64,000 bases of DNA from Eustoma russellianum (GCA_036186865.1 AP025047.1:22909815-22973814); one strand, 5' to 3'. Numbered from the stretch's first letter, positions 32,680-45,359 are shown. A program made the numbers and translations. The notes: generated by a model from the sequence alone, not told the origin.

Positions 32680-35600
32680 ATGGCCGATCAGTCGATTGTC
32701 ACAAACTGATCCCAAGTCACCATATTTTTACATCCATCTGATCATCCAGGTCTCCTTTTTGTTACTCAGCCATTGGATGAAAATGGCAAAAAAATTTTTA
32801 TTTGGCGGAAAGCTTCAGTCAATACTTTGCGTTCCAAAAACAAAGCAGGTTTTGTTGATGGTACTATCCAACGTCCGGATGTTACTTCCGCGAATTATCC
32901 CGTGTGGCAGCAGTGTAATGCTCTGTGTTGGCCTGGTTGTCGAATTCCTTGGTGAAAGAACTACAAGGAACAGCGGCACATGCAGACAGTGCACGTGATA
33001 TGTGGCTTGATCTGGAGGAGCGGTTCACAAAAGGGGTTGATGCGCGGTGTATGAGCTCAGACGCGCCATTGCATCCCTTCGACAAGACCGAAGTACAGTC
33101 TCGGTTTATTATGGCCGTCTCAAAGTCCTTTGGGGTGAACTGCAGTCCTATGATGAAATTTCCATATGCACTTGTGGGCAATGTACCTGTGGCTTATCTA
33201 AGGCGGTGGAGAAGGTTTGAGAGAAAGAAATGGTGTTTGATTTCTTGATGGGCCTAGATGAAGTGTTTAATACGGTACGTTCTTATATTCTGAGCATTGA
33301 TCCTTTACCTTCTCTTGGACGTGTGTATGCAATTGTTGCATAGGAAGAGAAGCAATGTATTGTTGCACAAAACCTGCAGCCTCAGTTTGATGCTGCAGCC
33401 ATGGTTGCGTGGAGACCCCAGGTTGATGGCCGCATCACTAAGCCAAAGGGAAAGGGGGAGCGGTCCTGTTGCGGGCATTGTGGAAAGCTTGGACACTTGC
33501 GCAAGACGTGCCATGATCTCATCGGTTATCCTGCAGGCTGGACGCCAACCGTAAACAGAAACAGCAATGGCCTGCTGGCCGAGGCATAGCCAATGCCGTG
33601 GCTGTGTCGCCGGGCGAACCAATGCTGTCCACCGTCCTTTCTTCTTTTGTCGGTCTCACACTTGCTCAGCAACATCAGTTGGCTCAGTTTGTTGAACAAT
33701 TAAATGGAGGTAATTTTGGGCAATCTGTTCAGTGACAGGCAAGCAGGAGTCGGGTATGGATATTTTTCGCCTACTTCTTGGCTTTTTGATAGTGGAGCAA
33801 ATGCGCACATCGTTAATGATTTGTCACTTTTCACTACACTTGTCACTGACAGATAACAGCTACGGTATAAATCCCTAATGGTTCTCACGTGGCCGTCCGT
33901 GCCAAAGGGACAGTGAGGATTTCAGCTTCTTTAATTCTACATGATGTTCTGGGCGTTCCAGAGTTTGCTTTTAACTTGATTTTCGTTAGTCGCTTGGTCC
34001 GAGATTTGAAATGTGCACTCACTTTTGGCCCGGATTTTTGTCTTGTGCATGAAATGCCATCGAGGAAGCTGATTGGAGTGCGTAGGCAACATGATGGTCT
34101 GTATCATTTGCTTCAATCATCAGCTAGTCAAAGTTTCGCCTCAATAAAATGTAATGACTCAGTCTGGCATATCGCATGGGTCATCTTCCTTTTTCTAAGT
34201 TTCGTTTTCTTCCTTCTATTGTTGTTTCACCTAAAGAAGTGTTTTGTGGCTGTAGTCACACAAAACAAACTCGTTTACCATTTCCTCTTAGCACTAGCAA
34301 AAGTATGAAAATTTTTGATCTCATTCATTGTGATATTTGGGGTCCTTATAAAACAGCAAGTTTCTCTGGTGCACATTATTTCTTGATCGTTGTTGATGAT
34401 TACAGTCGTAGTACTTGGTTCTATTTGATGCAATCTAAGTTAGAAACTCATCGTTATTTACTGCATTTCTCAAATGGGTTCACACGCAGTTTAATGTAAC
34501 AGTCAAACGAGTTCGTAGTGACAATGGTTAAGAGTTTACCTAGGCATCCTTGCTTACTTATTATGTTAATCATGATAGAGGCTCAAACATCTTGTGTACA
34601 CACACAAACCAAATGGGGTTGTCGAGCGTAAACATCGTCATATTTTAGAAGTTGCACGTGCTCTGCGTTTTCATGCACATTTGCCTATCGCATTTTGGCA
34701 GGAATGCATTCTTACTGCTGTCTATCTCATCAATCGCATGCCTCTGTCATTCTCCAACATAAAACGCCGTATGAACTTCTAATGGGTTGTGCTCCTAGTT
34801 ATTCTCATCTTCGTGTTTTTGGTTGCTTGTGTTATGGTTATATTTCTCATGGTTCTCGTGACAAATTTGCTCCTCGTTCCGCACCCGGTGTTTTCATTGG
34901 TTATCCTTATTCTCAAAAGGGTTATAAAATTTTGATCTTTCTAGTCGTAAGACTTACGTAAGTCGTGATGTATCCTTTTATGAAACCGTTTTTTCTTTCG
35001 CTGTTCATTCTTCTTGTCGTCCCACTCCTCGTCCTGTGACGTCTTCTTGGGATTTTGCTGAAGCTTTGCCTGCTGAAGCTTCAGCTGCTGCCCATCCTCT
35101 CCATCCGCAGGGTCGCCGTTCCTCTAGCCGATACTACTATGACTTCGGCTGACTCCTTTCCTTCGCACCCGTGTCCAGCCGAAGCTACCTTGCCTTCGGC
35201 TGGTTCCTTGCCTGCGCCTTCTTGTCCTGCTATTTCCTCTCAGCCTGCGCGTAGCTTACGATCTCGTCAGTTGTCCTGCCGTCTTACAGATTTTGACGTT
35301 GCGTTACCATCTTCTCTTGTTCCATCAACAGCCTCACCTGCTCCAACGGCAAACTCTACGGTATTTCACTTGTCTAGTTTTCTTTCATATGCCGATTATC
35401 CAAATCTTATTATGGTTATGTCGCAGCCATCACCACTAGGGATGAGCCGACTTCTTTTAGCCAGGCTGTTAAGCATGCGCATTGGCGTGACGCCATGCAA
35501 CGGGAGATTTCTCTTGAAGCCAATAATACATGGTCAGTTGTTCCTTGCCACCTGGCATACGCACTATTGATTAGTGGGTCTACAAAATTAAATATAGTCC

Positions 35601-36963
35601 TGATGACACTATTGAGCGTTATAAAATGCATTTGGTAGCTCATGGGTACACTCAGGTTGAGGGTGTTGATTTCATGAGATTTACTCATGTGGCCAAGTTA
35701 GTCACTGTTCGGTACCTTTTAGCAGTTGTTGTTGTACGTGGATGTCATATTCATCAGTTGGATGTTAATAATGCCTTCTTGCATGGTGATCTTACGGAGG
35801 ATGTTTATATACGCATCCCGCCTGGTTTTTCGCGTCAGGAGGAGAATAACGTTTTTAAGCTCCGTAAATCTTTGTATGGTTTGCGACAGGCGTCACGGAA
35901 TTGGTATGCCAAATTCAATACCTCGCTTATCTCACTCGGTTATGTTCAATCCCAGGCGGATGCATCCTTGTTCATTTTGTTTGTTGATTCTTCTTTTGTT
36001 GCTGTCTTAATTTATGTTGATGATGTTATCGTGACCGGTAATGATCTTCCTTGCATCGATGCGTTGAAAAACTTATCTTGATCATCGTTTTAAAATCAAG
36101 AACCTGGGTCCCCTCAAATATTTTCTTGGCATTGAAGTTGCTCGTTCTTCTTCTGGTATGGTCCTAAATCAGCGTAAATATGTCTTGATATCTCATGGAA
36201 TGTGGACTGCTTGGTTGTCGCCCCACTAGCACTCCCATGGATCAAAAGTGTCAGTTTTCTGACTCTGATCCACATCTTGATGATCCTTCGTTTTATCATC
36301 GCATTGTGGGCCGTTTACATTATCTTACTGTTACTCATCCTGACATTTGCTTTGCTGTTAATAGCTTAGTCAGTTTATGCATATGCCACGCAAGTGTCAC
36401 CTTGATGCCGTTTTTCATTTGCTGTGATATCTTAAACGTGCGCCTGGGCAAGGGCTCTTCTTTCCTGCTGATACTTCTTTAAGTCTTCAAGCCTATTGTG
36501 ATGCTGACTGGCTGGTTATCCCATTACTCGTCGTTCTACTACTAGATATTTAGTCTTTCTTGGTTCGACTCCTATTTCTTGGCGGTCTAAGAAACAGTCC
36601 GTTGTTTCTCGTTCTTCTGCTGAGGCTGAATATTGGGCTATGGCTTATGCGACTAGTGAGATTGTTTGGTTACGTCGTTTGCTTGGTGATCTTAGCGTTC
36701 CGGTTCAGGCGCCTGTGATTCTTCATTGTGACAATCAAGCTGCTTTGCATATAGTAGCTAATCCTGTTTTGCACGAGCGAACGAAAACATATTGAGATTG
36801 ATTGTCATTTTGTACGTCAACATTATTCTAGTGGTGTGTTTTGCCTCGGAAAGTTCCTAGCACACACCAATTGGCGGATGGGTTTACTAAACCACTTGGT
36901 CCAATGGTCTTCAAGCAGTTTTTGGGCAAGTTGGGCATTGTAGATATTCATGCTGCAACTTGA
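32680..36963 (+). pseudogene. Copia-4 gag-pol polyprotein, decayed
   Basis: Gag begins at ATG 32680 (MADQSIVTN, then a stop) with FLHPSDHPGLLFVTQPLDEN and NKAGFVDGTIQRPD. The zinc knuckle CCGHCGKLGHLRKTC lies near 33468-33512. Protease is WLFDSGANAHIVNDLS (33777-33825). Integrase is 34310-34960, with FDLIHCDIWGPYKTASFSGA, VVDDYSRSTWFYLMQSK and NGVVERKHRHILEVARALRF. RT is 35600-36140, with QLDVNNAFLHGDLTEDVYIR, LYGLRQASRNWYAKF and IYVDDVIVTGND. RNase H is 36480-36963, with SKKQSVVSRSSAEAEYWA and LHCDNQAALHI. The stop TGA overlaps the polypurine tract. Many frameshifts and stops are present. Confidence 0.9.
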
Positions 36964-36968
36964 GGGAG

Positions 36969-37184
36969 TATTGTGATATGATTGTGATATGCTATGATAG
37001 TAACCAACTTGTAGATAATATTCTTATTTGTAGATAAGATGCTAACTGCTTGATAGATAAGATTGTAGATGATATTTACCCTTAATTGTAGAAGTAGTAG
37101 GTTACACACTTCCTCCTATATGTACGTGTATCTTTTTGCATTCTTGGAATATACAGAAATATTACGTCTCAAAATATTTCTTCA
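36969..37184 (+). repeat. Copia-4 3' LTR
   Basis: 216 bp. It matches the 5' LTR with a few substitutions and two one-base indels. TGAGGGAG (36961-36968) precedes it. Confidence 0.93.
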
Positions 37185-37189
37185 GTAGA

Positions 37190-38071
37190 ACCTAACTTTC
37201 CACTAATCATCTAAATACGACTTTGCTAATTAAACACGAAGAACACTTTAGGAAAATTCAATCTTAAATAAGAAACTACTTTAAGAGATCCTATGTTGAA
37301 TTCTACTTCAAAAGATTTGTACGGTGTTGTGCGATAAACCCTTGGAAGACTTGCCAAGCTTCGGCGCTGTAGCCTATCATCCTATATTCAGGTCGATGTC
37401 AATCTGTCCTCATGACATAGTTCAGTTGGTATTCGGGTTGTGATTTGGTTCAAGAGATAAAGAGATCGATTCTAAGGACACGCACAGTGTGGTTTATCTG
37501 ATGCTAGGCCAAATGCAAGGTTTGCAGAGAGACACCTTGTGTGGGTCACTGCATAAGATCTCACCCAATCTAGGAGGTTGTTGGGTTCCTGATTTGCATC
37601 CTCCACACATGCTATTACTGAGGCTAGAGCGGTGAGAGCACTCAAGATAAAGGACTTCACCTTTGCTCCAAGGTTAATGTCAATCTACTTCCCTGAAATT
37701 TCGTGATTGCCTCCTCATCCTCTCCATCGACTAAGTCCAACCACTGTCCAATTTCAAACAGTATGAAATGATTTCAAACAGTAGGAAATGAGAGGCACTA
37801 TTCTTGGAAGTTACAAATTTGAAAAGTCATATAAATTTCACAGAACCTTCAGTACTTGATTCTTAAAACCTCAAATAATATTACGTGCAAAAGGTGAACT
37901 CCAGTAGAGCCACACGCAAAAGTGCGTCTGACTTATCAAGATGCAATCTCCCCAACAAGTGGAGATTCTGATAGCTCTTGGGGAGTGCCAAACATCAATT
38001 TGATGCCGGACAAACAGAAAAAAAAGACAGAAGACGAAATCAAGTGTGCCATAGAATACATTCGAGGATGA
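37190..38071. other. Unidentified DNA between Copia-4 and Copia-5
   Basis: A minus-strand open frame of 62 codons (37472-37660, MKSFILSALTALASVIACVE...) is the longest. I do not recognise it and no splice-consistent extension is obvious. Confidence 0.4.
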
Positions 38072-39534
38072 TGTTGGAATGTGTTAAGTTTTGATGATTT
38101 GCACAATTGGCACTTACAACGTCAGATTAGGCGCCTAAAGTGATGTGTTTGAAGGTCAGTATACTTCGAACGCTTACATAAGGCGCTCATGTAAAGTATC
38201 TAGAGTCCAGCACACTTCGAACGCCTACATAAGGCGCTTCATATGAGGTGTCTGAATTCCAGTACACTTCGAACGCCTACTTCAGGCGCTTCATGTGTCA
38301 AGCTGTAAAACAATACACTTTGAACGCCTAAACAGTCGATTCATGTGTGTTCAAAGTCAAATAAACTTTTTTCCCAAAATAGGCACGAACATCAAGTTAC
38401 TTTTTGGTAAAAGTCAGAATTATTCGAACAAGTACGAAGGCTGAGATTAGCGCTTCATGTGACTTCGAACAAGTTCTGTTGCCCATAATAGGCGCTTCAT
38501 GTGACATTGAACAAGTATTCCTTATTTACTTAAGGCGCTTTATGTCACATCGAATGTCTGTTCAAAATCACATTAGTCGCTCCATGTCACATTGAACGCA
38601 TGTTCATTGAACACATAAGGCGCTTCATATGACCAACGTTACAAATGTTTTATGCTTTACTTTCTAACGCTTACTTGACATTTGTACCTTCTTTTTTAGT
38701 GCAATATCACAGGTTCTCTCTCTCTTTTGGAGAAGATCATCTTCCTCTTGAGCTTTCAAGAAGAAGCTTCCTCAAGAAGCTGGAGTCATCCAAGAAGATC
38801 TCCAAAGATGAGGACATGTCATCACAAAGAGACAAAGCCCATTATTGACTCCTGCAAAGGCACAAACGGCTATAATGAAGGTTGATAAAACAAGAGTTTT
38901 CATCTATTTCATTCTTAAACTTCTACCAACAAAGCTCTCAAGTTTCTCTCAAGGTTTTAGCTCTCAAATAGTTGTATCATTGTATATTTTACTTTATTTG
39001 TGAGAGCGCGTTGTAAAGATGAAGAAGAGTCTTCTTTGTTGAGTGAAGATTGTGAGAGGTTAAGTGTAGATTGTTGATCAAGAAGCAAATGTGCTTCTTG
39101 TTTGAAGAAATCCAGACTTGGAGGGTTAGTTGATGGGTTGTGGTGCACCATACTCCCTATAAGAATTCTTTGAGGAGCAAAGAAGTTCTTTGGAGGCTAG
39201 ACTTGAAGGGGTTGGTTTCTTTGTTGTGGTCTAGGCGTGTAGCCTAGTTTTATTATGTTTGGATTTTGTTTTGATTGTTGTTTCCTCCATAAGAAATAAC
39301 AATCCTCCATTAAAAATCCTTCTTGTGAAAAATCAAGAAGGTAGAGGAGTAGAGTCATTTTGACTTAAACCTCTATACATATAGTGTTCTTTACGCTTCC
39401 ACAAGTTTTATTCATTTCAAAGAACACACCCAAGTATTGGTTTGCACTCATACACGAAAAATATCCAAAAAAATATCCATACTTAGTGAACACACTATTC
39501 AACCCCCTTCTAGTGTGTTCTGGGGGGCCTATCA
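38072..39534 (+). repeat. Copia-5 5' LTR
   Basis: About 1.46 kb, TGTTGG to CCTATCA. The end is set by the altered PBS at 39537. Only this LTR is in the window, so the borders rest on motifs. Confidence 0.75.
38163..38640 (+). repeat. 51-bp repeat array in the Copia-5 LTR
   Basis: Units beginning ACTTCGAACGC start at 38163, 38214 and 38266, with a diverged one near 38317. Each carries CGCCT-N5-AGGCGCTTCAT. Looser copies (GGCGCTTCATGTGAC and similar) recur to about 38640. The unit and period match those in the Copia-1 LTR. Confidence 0.85.
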
Positions 39535-39536
39535 AT

Positions 39537-39548
39537 TGGTATGAGAGT
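39537..39548 (+). other. Copia-5 primer-binding site, altered
   Basis: TGGTATGAGAGT lies two bases after the LTR end and differs from TGGTATCAGAGC at two positions. Confidence 0.65.
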
Positions 39549-39599
39549 CTAATCTTGAATATTTGAGTTCAAATAGTAAGATTTGATCTTTTGAAGTAT

Positions 39600-40573
39600 G
39601 GATCCCTTTAGCTTGAAGATGCAAGTTTTTCTAGTGGTGTTGCTTCTAGAAGAAGAAGACAAGAATCACTACTCCCTTTTATTTCAAGTGTTCATGTTAA
39701 AGTCCCTATGTTTGACCCTCTAAACTACCCACTATGGAAATCCAACATGGAAACATATTTACATTCTTGTGGGTATCGTATATGGAGAGAGGTGTCAAAA
39801 GGTTCCACAATTCTTTTGATGTTGATGATCCTATCCGGAAGAAGAGTTACAATTTGCCATTAATAGCAAAGCTCTTGCCATTTTGAATAGCTCTCTATCA
39901 CCTAATGAGAGAGCATAAATAAAGGAGTCCAATCCGCTCATGAAGCTTGGACAAAGCTAGAGATGATCCATGAAGGAATCTCAAGTACGGAAGGCAAAGA
40001 GGTGACAATGATCAAACAATTCTACAATTTTAATGTCCCTAAAGGTGAAAAGATTGAAGAGTCCATCCAAAGATTCACCAAGCTTGTCAACCTACTTACG
40101 GGGTTGGTACAAAGATAGAGCAAGAGGATCTCAACTATTGCTTCCTAAATAGCTTAGGAAGAGAATGAAATGCAAAAGCGACGACCATTGAGGAGTTAAA
40201 GGATCTAGGGACTATCACTCTAGATGAGCTTTATGGGAATCTCATCACTTATGAGATTCATCTTGAAGCTCAAGAAAAGAATGAACATCCGAAGTTCGTC
40301 AAAAGCTCTCTTATGCGAGTCGGAAGAATAGGACCACGAAGTTGGACTTCTCGTTCGAAGATTTAGAAGATTTGCAAGGAAGAACGAAGATGAAGCCAAG
40401 AGGTTCATCAAGGAAAAGTTCTCAAAGGATAAAGATAAAGTGAATGACCAAGAAAATAAATGTTATAAGTGTGGGAAATTTGGTCACTTCATAAAGGATT
40501 GTAGGGTGAAGGAGCCGCAACTAAAAGACAAGAAAGACATCTACCAAAGGAAGAAGGCTTTCAAGTGGAGGTA
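39600..40573 (+). pseudogene. Copia-5 gag, decayed
   Basis: From ATG 39600 several frames carry the UBN2-type gag: FDPLNYPLWKSNMETYLHSC, FAINSKALAILNSSLSPNER, AHEAWTKLEMIHEGISSTEG, EVTMIKQFYNFNVPKGEKI and EESIQRFTKLVNLL. A zinc knuckle CYKCGKFGHFIKDC is at about 40462-40503. Stops and frameshifts break it at least five times. Confidence 0.85.
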
Positions 40574-40754
40574 GCTCATTGGGAGAGTATTATCCAGGTC
40601 GAGAGCGACAACGACGACTATGAGAATCTAGCTTCACGGGGGTCATCAACGATGATCTTGACAAGGAGTTCTATTCTCTTATGGCCATCAACGACGACAT
40701 GGAGGTATGCACTATATCCTCACACTATAGATACAAGATGAAAAAGATGATTTA

Positions 40755-41897
40755 GTGCAAGAAAATGATTTCTTAGATATGAAATATAAACGTGTCAAAA
40801 AGGACTTCAAAGCATGCTTATATGAATATAATGGTACATTAGAAAATCACATTGCATTGCAACTTGAGCATGATATTTTATTGACCATGCATATGATTGC
40901 ACTAGAAGAGAAGTATCATATGATGAAATCATGCAATCAAAATAAAACCCTTGGCAAAAAGAAAAATAGTCCAAGGGAAAGTGCTAAAAGGTTGATATAG
41001 TTAAAATGCATCTACATTGACCATGAAAGCAAAAGTTAAACTTAGTATCATGTATGCATCTAAGAAGGAAAAACCAAAGGAACAAGCATCATTTGTCAAG
41101 GAGTCTAAGATCTCCTTGAAGAAGCAAAGTCACATGCCTAAGGGAAAGACAAACTCAACAAAGGTGTCAAATCCTTTGTTGAGTCGTGAAAAATAAACCT
41201 TCTTTGAATCCAAGGAATGTCATCCCTAAATAGAAATCACGGAATGTGCCAATGCACAAGCATGATAACCATCATCACTCACATAAACACATTCCTACAT
41301 GTTTTTATTGTAATAAAAAGGGCCATGTAGAAAGAGTATGTAGAGCTAAAAATAATAAAAATCATGTGTGGGTGCCGAAAGGTAAAGTGAAGGTAACTAA
41401 CCTTCAAGGACCCAAACAAAAAGGATACCAATGTCATATGATTCTTTTGTAGGCCTAGTGCTAAATGGAGAAAGCGAAGACAAGAAGGTCAAATGGGTCG
41501 TGGAGAGTGGGTGTCCCAACCATATGACGGGAGACAAAAGTCTCTTCCATAGACTCATTATGCAAGATGGAGGAGTTGTCCACTTTGGAGGTAGCAAAGG
41601 ACAAATCAAAGGACATGGTATTGTGGATAACAATTCCTTCTCTCTTAGTGATGTCTATATATTGTAGGATTAAAGTTAACTTGATAAGTGTCAGTCAACT
41701 ATGTGGTGCTAATTGTGAAGTTATGTTTTTGAAAACAAAGTGCATTGTAAAAAAGGATTACACTGTTCTATTTGAGGCTTTGAGATTCTAAAACATTTAC
41801 AAACTTAGCATCAATGATTTGTTTTCACAAAATGTATCTTGCCTAGTTGTCAAGAATGACTTGACGTAACTATGGCATAGACGTCTCGGACATGTAT
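40755..41897 (+). pseudogene. Copia-5 gag tail, protease and start of integrase
   Basis: A coiled-coil tail (40755-41000; LENHIALQLEHDILLTMHM) is followed by a second zinc knuckle, CFYCNKKGHVERVC, at about 41300-41341, and HVWVPKGK. The protease region is KWVVESGCPNHMTGDKSLF (about 41491-41547), with E where the catalytic aspartate of the D-S-G motif should be. VNLISVSQLCGANCEV and LWHRRLGHV follow, then the Gypsy LTR. Two stops lie between 41667 and 41800. A second zinc knuckle ahead of protease is usual in SIRE-like elements. Confidence 0.85.
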
Positions 41898-42301
41898 TGT
41901 TATGCCCCGCACCCTCCGTAGGGTAATTAAAAGACAAAGAAGGAATTAATGGAGATTAATGACGGTCCACGATAATGAATTAGGAATTAAGTATGAGGAT
42001 TAATTAGAAATTAATGAGAAGATTAAATATTAGAATTAATTGTATTTAATTTTAGAATTTAATAATAAAGGTTTATCCTTTAAGATAAATTAGATAATAT
42101 ATATTTAGGAACTCCAAATCTTACCCTTTTCCCTATTAAACTGACAACGTCAGTTTTCCTTCCCATTTATCAGAAAAGACGACCCAACCTCTTCCCCCAT
42201 AGGCGATCTTGAGACTCCCTACAACCCTAAGGAAGAAGCTCTCCAGGAATCATCCAATCATTCGTTCTTCGTTCTTCTCCGAGTAATCAAAGGCAAGTAA
42301 T
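41898..42301 (+). repeat. Gypsy 5' LTR, first part
   Basis: 404 bp, colinear with 63456-63870 of the 3' LTR, until Copia-6 begins. The last five bases, GTAAT (42297-42301), would be the Copia-6 target site. Confidence 0.9.
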
Positions 42302-45257
42302 TGTAGGATCTGCAAGGCACTACTAGAAGGGGGGGGGGTTGAATAGATGGTGCGGAAAGTGTGCTTTTTAAAATTTCTTTAAACTTGAACAATTCAAGTT
42401 CTGAAAACAGATTCTGTTTTCAGGACCTGTTTTAAAACGTTTTTAAAACCAGGTTAGAGGTCTCCAAAAATTATGAAATTTTGAGAGAACTTAGCCTCAG
42501 ATGTTATGAGGGTCCCCTAAAAATTTCAAATAAAAACTCAACCTTTAAACCCTTCAAAAACCGTTGGTACTCAGATTGTGCAAATCTGCCAGAAACGGTA
42601 GATGGTTTTGAAAAATTAATTCCTATTTGTGTGAACGTCCAAATGATCTGAAAATTTGACCAATAACTCCTTATACATTATATTTAAATGGGTTGAAACA
42701 GTTTTGGAAAATTCTTTTGGGAAGTAGGTCAAATACAACCAAAGTCTCAACCTTTGCAAGTCTGAAATACGACCGCACTAGTCTCAGAACTTTTGATGTT
42801 TAGTTGACTTATACTTGTCCAAAAGGGTTGAAACTTGTGCCAAATTAACCCTAGAACGTGTAAGTATGTTTTGAAAATTTTCGTAATTTTTGAAAACCGT
42901 TTACTATTTTTACGGATACGAACAAGAAGGCTAAACAGTGCAGTAACTGAAACGTAAATGCAGAAAGTAAATGGCACCAAGAATTTTATACTAGTTCGGT
43001 TAAACAACCTACTCCAGTCTTCAAGGAACACCTTCCTTGGTTCACACTAATCACACACACGCAGTACACCTTACCGCAGGGTTGATAGAGTTACACCTAA
43101 CTCCAACCCTTTACAAACCTTGTATGCGAGTACAATTCACACGAACACCACACCTTGCTAGAATAAGATTGATCACACCTTGATCAATCTTTTACAAAGA
43201 TGAATGAATGGTGGTTATATGAAGCCTATTCAAGATTGAAAGATGTAAAGAACAATAGGCTTTTTACAAGAAAAGAGAAAGAAGAAGATGTAGGAGAAGA
43301 AGAGCTTGGCAATTTGATCACTTTGGAATGCAATTCTTGTTCTTGTTTTGTTTGCTCTCCTCTTCTTTCTTTTAAGGTTGCAGCCGTCCCCTATAGGCCA
43401 TCTCCCCCTCTTGAAAATTTCCTTTTAAGTGCTTGAGAGAGTGTAAGACATCATGGTGACAATGCCTTGCTTACTTGGCATCATTCTATTGGATCATCAT
43501 TTAGTCTTCGCTTACTTGGCACCTCTTATTGGCTCAATGTTGTCATCAAGATGACATGGAAATAATCTGAAATAATCACTTAAAATGTGCCAAAAAATCA
43601 ACCATAAATTCATACCATAAATCAAAAATTTCATCATAAATTAAGACCAACAAATCCTTCCTTTTTACTCCAAAAAATCGGCCATGATGTTCTTGCCATG
43701 CTGAATTTTTCAGCATGTGCAACCTTCCATTTCCTTCAAAATAATACCCATTATTTTTGATTTTTCACCATAAAAATGAATCAACAATACATGGTAAGTC
43801 TTGCTATCAATTGAGAAATGAATTTGGACACAAATAGTGCTAGAATTCGTCCATCCCCCTTGTACACATGCTGAAAAATTTTCAGCATGTGATATGTATA
43901 ATATCCCCTTTATTTATTTAAATTACATTCAAAACATTACCATATCTTCTTCCAATTTATCACCTAATAAAAGATGACAAAATATGTCACATTAAACATA
44001 TAAAATTCGGCCACTTTAATGTTAGTATGCTGAAATTTTCAGCATGTGACATAAGAGAGATATATGTTGAATTCTTACCTTTTGTAGCTTCTCTCTTTGA
44101 TTCACCAAATGTGATTGATCCTTGACCAATCAATATGCCAACAAGGCTCCACATGTGCTCCATCTCAGCTGTATGTGCGTTGGAAGATGTATATACATGT
44201 GCTGAAATTTATTTTTGTTAACTTTGTAAAATAGTGCACATTTAATAATACATACATGTAATATTCCAATCAGCCCTTAATTTAATTTTCTAGAACACTT
44301 TAAGATGTATATCATATGTAAAAAGTGTCTAGATACGTGTCACATGATGTACAAGAAAAACGTTCCATGTTATGTGCGTAGAAAACCGAATTTTCGATAT
44401 TATCGATTACCCGATTTTTCTCTAATTTAAATTCCAACTTTTGCACATGTTATATATATTATGTTATACATAATATATATAATATATACTTTAAATCTCA
44501 GCACTTGGCTGGTTTAAAGTGGTACCATTAACATGTGACAAAATTAAAATTGGAATCTTCACATTTTGGCCTTAATGTGGAGTAATTTGTGTGTGCCAAC
44601 ATGGAAAGTATTTTTGGCTGATGTATCATGTATGGCACGAAAATATCATCATATTTTGATGTATATAGGCTGGCCATTTATTTATGGCAAGTACGTGACA
44701 CGTTGGCGAAGTTTCGGTATTCGCCCGATACGACAAATTTCGGTTTAGAACCTTTTATCGTGTCGTATTTAATTTGTCATCACCATATCTTATATCATAT
44801 GATATAAGACCTGAATGTACTCATAAATATGAGTTAAGTATAGTGGTGTGACGTTAACGTACGTACGTAAGATATATAACGTGTCGGTAGTACGTTGGAA
44901 TACATGTGTATGTGCCTTTATTTAAAAAATCTGAAAATATATAGTGTATTTATTATATATGGCGTGTTCATTTAAGATGGAGAGGAGGAGAAGACTTTCC
45001 TTCTTAGCCTTGTTGCCTTTGAGCATTTTGCAAATGAATCTTCCTTTAATGAACTACTTAGTTTATTAAACTAAGTACTTCACTTAATGAACTAATTTAG
45101 TTCATTAATGGTGGCACCTGAAAATAGTATAAACACAACAAATGTTTGCCATATGATGTAAGCTTTAATGCTTCATGGCTCGTTAGTACGGCAACATAAT
45201 ATATAAGCTAAATAAGGCAAGTAATGGCAAGTTATCATGCACATGTACCATTATGCA

Positions 45258-45307
<50 letters not shown>

Positions 45308-45359
45308 TATGCATTCAAATTTCTTATTTTGAAATCACTCAAACCCTCTTATTTCTACA
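42302..45359 (-). repeat. Copia-6 LTR A
   Basis: 3058 bp, very long for Copia. No coding sequence is seen in it. It holds three palindromes of the form CATGCTGAA-TTTTTCAGCATG (43697-43716, 43867-43889, 44026-44046) and an (AT)n tract at 45259-45310. Confidence 0.92.
45259..45310. repeat. (AT)n microsatellite in LTR A
   Basis: About 26 AT units with one phase slip. The matching tract in LTR B (53708-53742) is shorter. Confidence 0.95.

Larger units (their letters stand above)
32267..37184 (+). mobile_element. Copia-4, full-length LTR retrotransposon
   Basis: A 4.9-kb Copia element on the plus strand. LTRs are 32267-32480 and 36969-37184, with the target duplication GTAGA at 32262-32266 and 37185-37189. 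The PBS and a TTGAGGGAG polypurine tract are present. Both LTRs start TATTGTGATATG, not TG. Coding sequence is decayed. Confidence 0.93.
38072..41897 (+). mobile_element. Copia-5, SIRE-like, 5' part only, cut by the Gypsy element
   Basis: The LTR starts TGTTGGAATGTGTTAAG, as in SIRE/Maximus elements. A primer site, gag and protease follow. The sequence stops at LWHRRLGHV of the GAG-pre-integrase motif, where the Gypsy LTR begins (41898). The remainder must lie beyond the window end if the interruption is a simple insertion. Many stops indicate an old copy. Confidence 0.85.

Noticed and set aside
37472..37660. 62-codon minus-strand open frame (MKSFILSALTALASV...)
   Set aside because: It could be a leader peptide by composition, but there is no homology I recognise, no splice partner and no supporting context.
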